From the NCBI RefSeq assembly GCF_021166585.1, contig NZ_JAJOZE010000001.1, positions 328,062 to 392,061 of the forward strand: a stretch of 64,000 nucleotides of DNA, given 5' to 3'. Made by a program: the position numbers and the translations under genes. The stretch's first letter is position 1. Every line of letters starts with the position of its first letter. The notes beneath the pieces are model-generated. The model was not told where the DNA came from and searched no databases. It saw only the letters and a program-made list of their open reading frames with translations. Source of the stretch: Metabacillus kandeliae. GTDB taxonomy: Bacteria > Bacillota > Bacilli > Bacillales > Bacillaceae. Positions 63,564 through 64,000 of this stretch are shown piece after piece.

Positions 63564-64000
63564 TGGACGCTGAAAAATTAAAGCAGTGGATTAACCTTTC
63601 CAAGAACATGTACGGCGGTGATTTTTGGAGAGGCATTTTCGATGATGACACGATGAAACAGTTTATGCAGGATCTCCCCTTTTCGGACACCGGTGCTGTA
63701 AGCAGGCCGGATAATAAAAACGGATTTCCTGCTATAGATGTAGCGGAGACAGCGAAAGAACTCATTTATATCATTTATCTTCCAGGGGTTGATAAGCACC
63801 AGGTGCAGCTGGCATCTTACGGAGAGTACTTAGTTGTAAGAGGCTCAAGGGCTCTTTTGTTTCCGGAGCAGGTGTATAAAAGCATTGAGGGCCACTACGG
63901 AGAATTTGAACGGAAAATCAAGCTTCCCGAATATATTGTCCCCGCAGAGGCGGCAGCGAAATTTATGAATGGCGTCCTTTTTGTCAGTTATTCCAAATCT
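63564..64000 (+). CDS. Hsp20/alpha-crystallin family protein, 3' end outside window
   Basis: An open frame from GTG 63564 (GGGGGAA at about 7 bp upstream) to the window edge, 145 complete codons. After a variable N-terminus (1-55) comes an alpha-crystallin-like domain: FPAIDVAET, IYLPGVDKHQVQL, YLVVRGSR, GEFERKIKLPEYI and FMNGVLFVSYSK. B. subtilis has spore-coat relatives of this family (CotM, CotP). Divergence from a sporulation-type promoter suggests a spore role; a general chaperone is the alternative. Confidence 0.85.

Overview
The window is chromosomal DNA of an endospore-forming, Gram-positive Bacillaceae bacterium. The evidence is the gene content and order: valS-folC, comC-spoIIB-maf-radC-mreBCD-minCD-spoIVFA/FB, rplU-prp-rpmA-spo0B-obg-pheB-pheA, niaR/nifS divergent from nadBCA, then safA-bofC-ruvAB-queA-tgt-yajC-spoVB-comN-secDF. 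This follows the Bacillus subtilis 240-250 degree region almost gene for gene. Strong AGGAGG-type ribosome binding sites, many TTG starts, a T-box leader, an L21 leader and sigma-E/sigma-G-like promoters agree with this. It is not B. subtilis itself: large inserts and an RNase E/G gene are present, and coxA and csbX are absent.

Layout. 1-4335: T-box-controlled valS, then folC. 4468-22622: an accessory block for a type IV pilus. It holds a membrane diguanylate cyclase, a secreted von Willebrand A protein, a convergent operon of three minor-pilin-like genes, and a long plus-strand operon: acidic membrane protein, PRC-barrel protein, VanW protein, pilB, pilT, pilC, major pilin, prepilin peptidase, pilM, pilN and a pilO-like gene. 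B. subtilis keeps only comC at this position. 22738-23751: spoIIB. 23892-27890: a GerA-type germinant receptor operon behind a sigma-G-like promoter, with a 53-codon gene between the C and B subunits. 27993-33739: maf, radC, mreBCD, minCD (cell shape and division). 34271-37441: the SpoIVF proteolytic checkpoint and RNase E/G. 37438-42157: L21/L27 operon, spo0B, obg, pheB, pheA. 42503-47845: niacin-responsive NAD synthesis module. 48716-51016: safA and bofC. 51176-61233: recombination, queuosine tRNA modification, protein export and spore cortex genes. 61398-64000: LapA-like protein, spore lipoprotein, two GerP-like genes and a partial Hsp20 gene.

The most interesting system is the pilus block. 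PilB carries an N-terminal MshEN c-di-GMP-binding module (two 24-residue motifs, one exact), and a GAF-GGDEF cyclase lacking an RxxD inhibitory site lies upstream. Together they suggest a local c-di-GMP switch for pilus extension, with PilT for retraction. The VWA protein and a 594-residue PilX-like beta-helix protein with an EF-hand-like acidic loop are candidates for an adhesive tip. An unusual Glu/Ser-rich membrane protein with four Trp-Phe motifs opens the main operon.

The non-coding DNA is also rich. A two-hairpin repeat family (about 122-126 bp period) occurs at four places, and its second stem varies by compensatory changes. A 10-unit array behind pheA switches from an exact 20-bp to an exact 21-bp period. 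Two diverged copies of a 348-bp-offset duplication, each carrying a GGGACAGGTGC palindrome, fill the gap between nadA and safA. All functional statements rest on reading the sequence and on remembered family knowledge; no database search was run.
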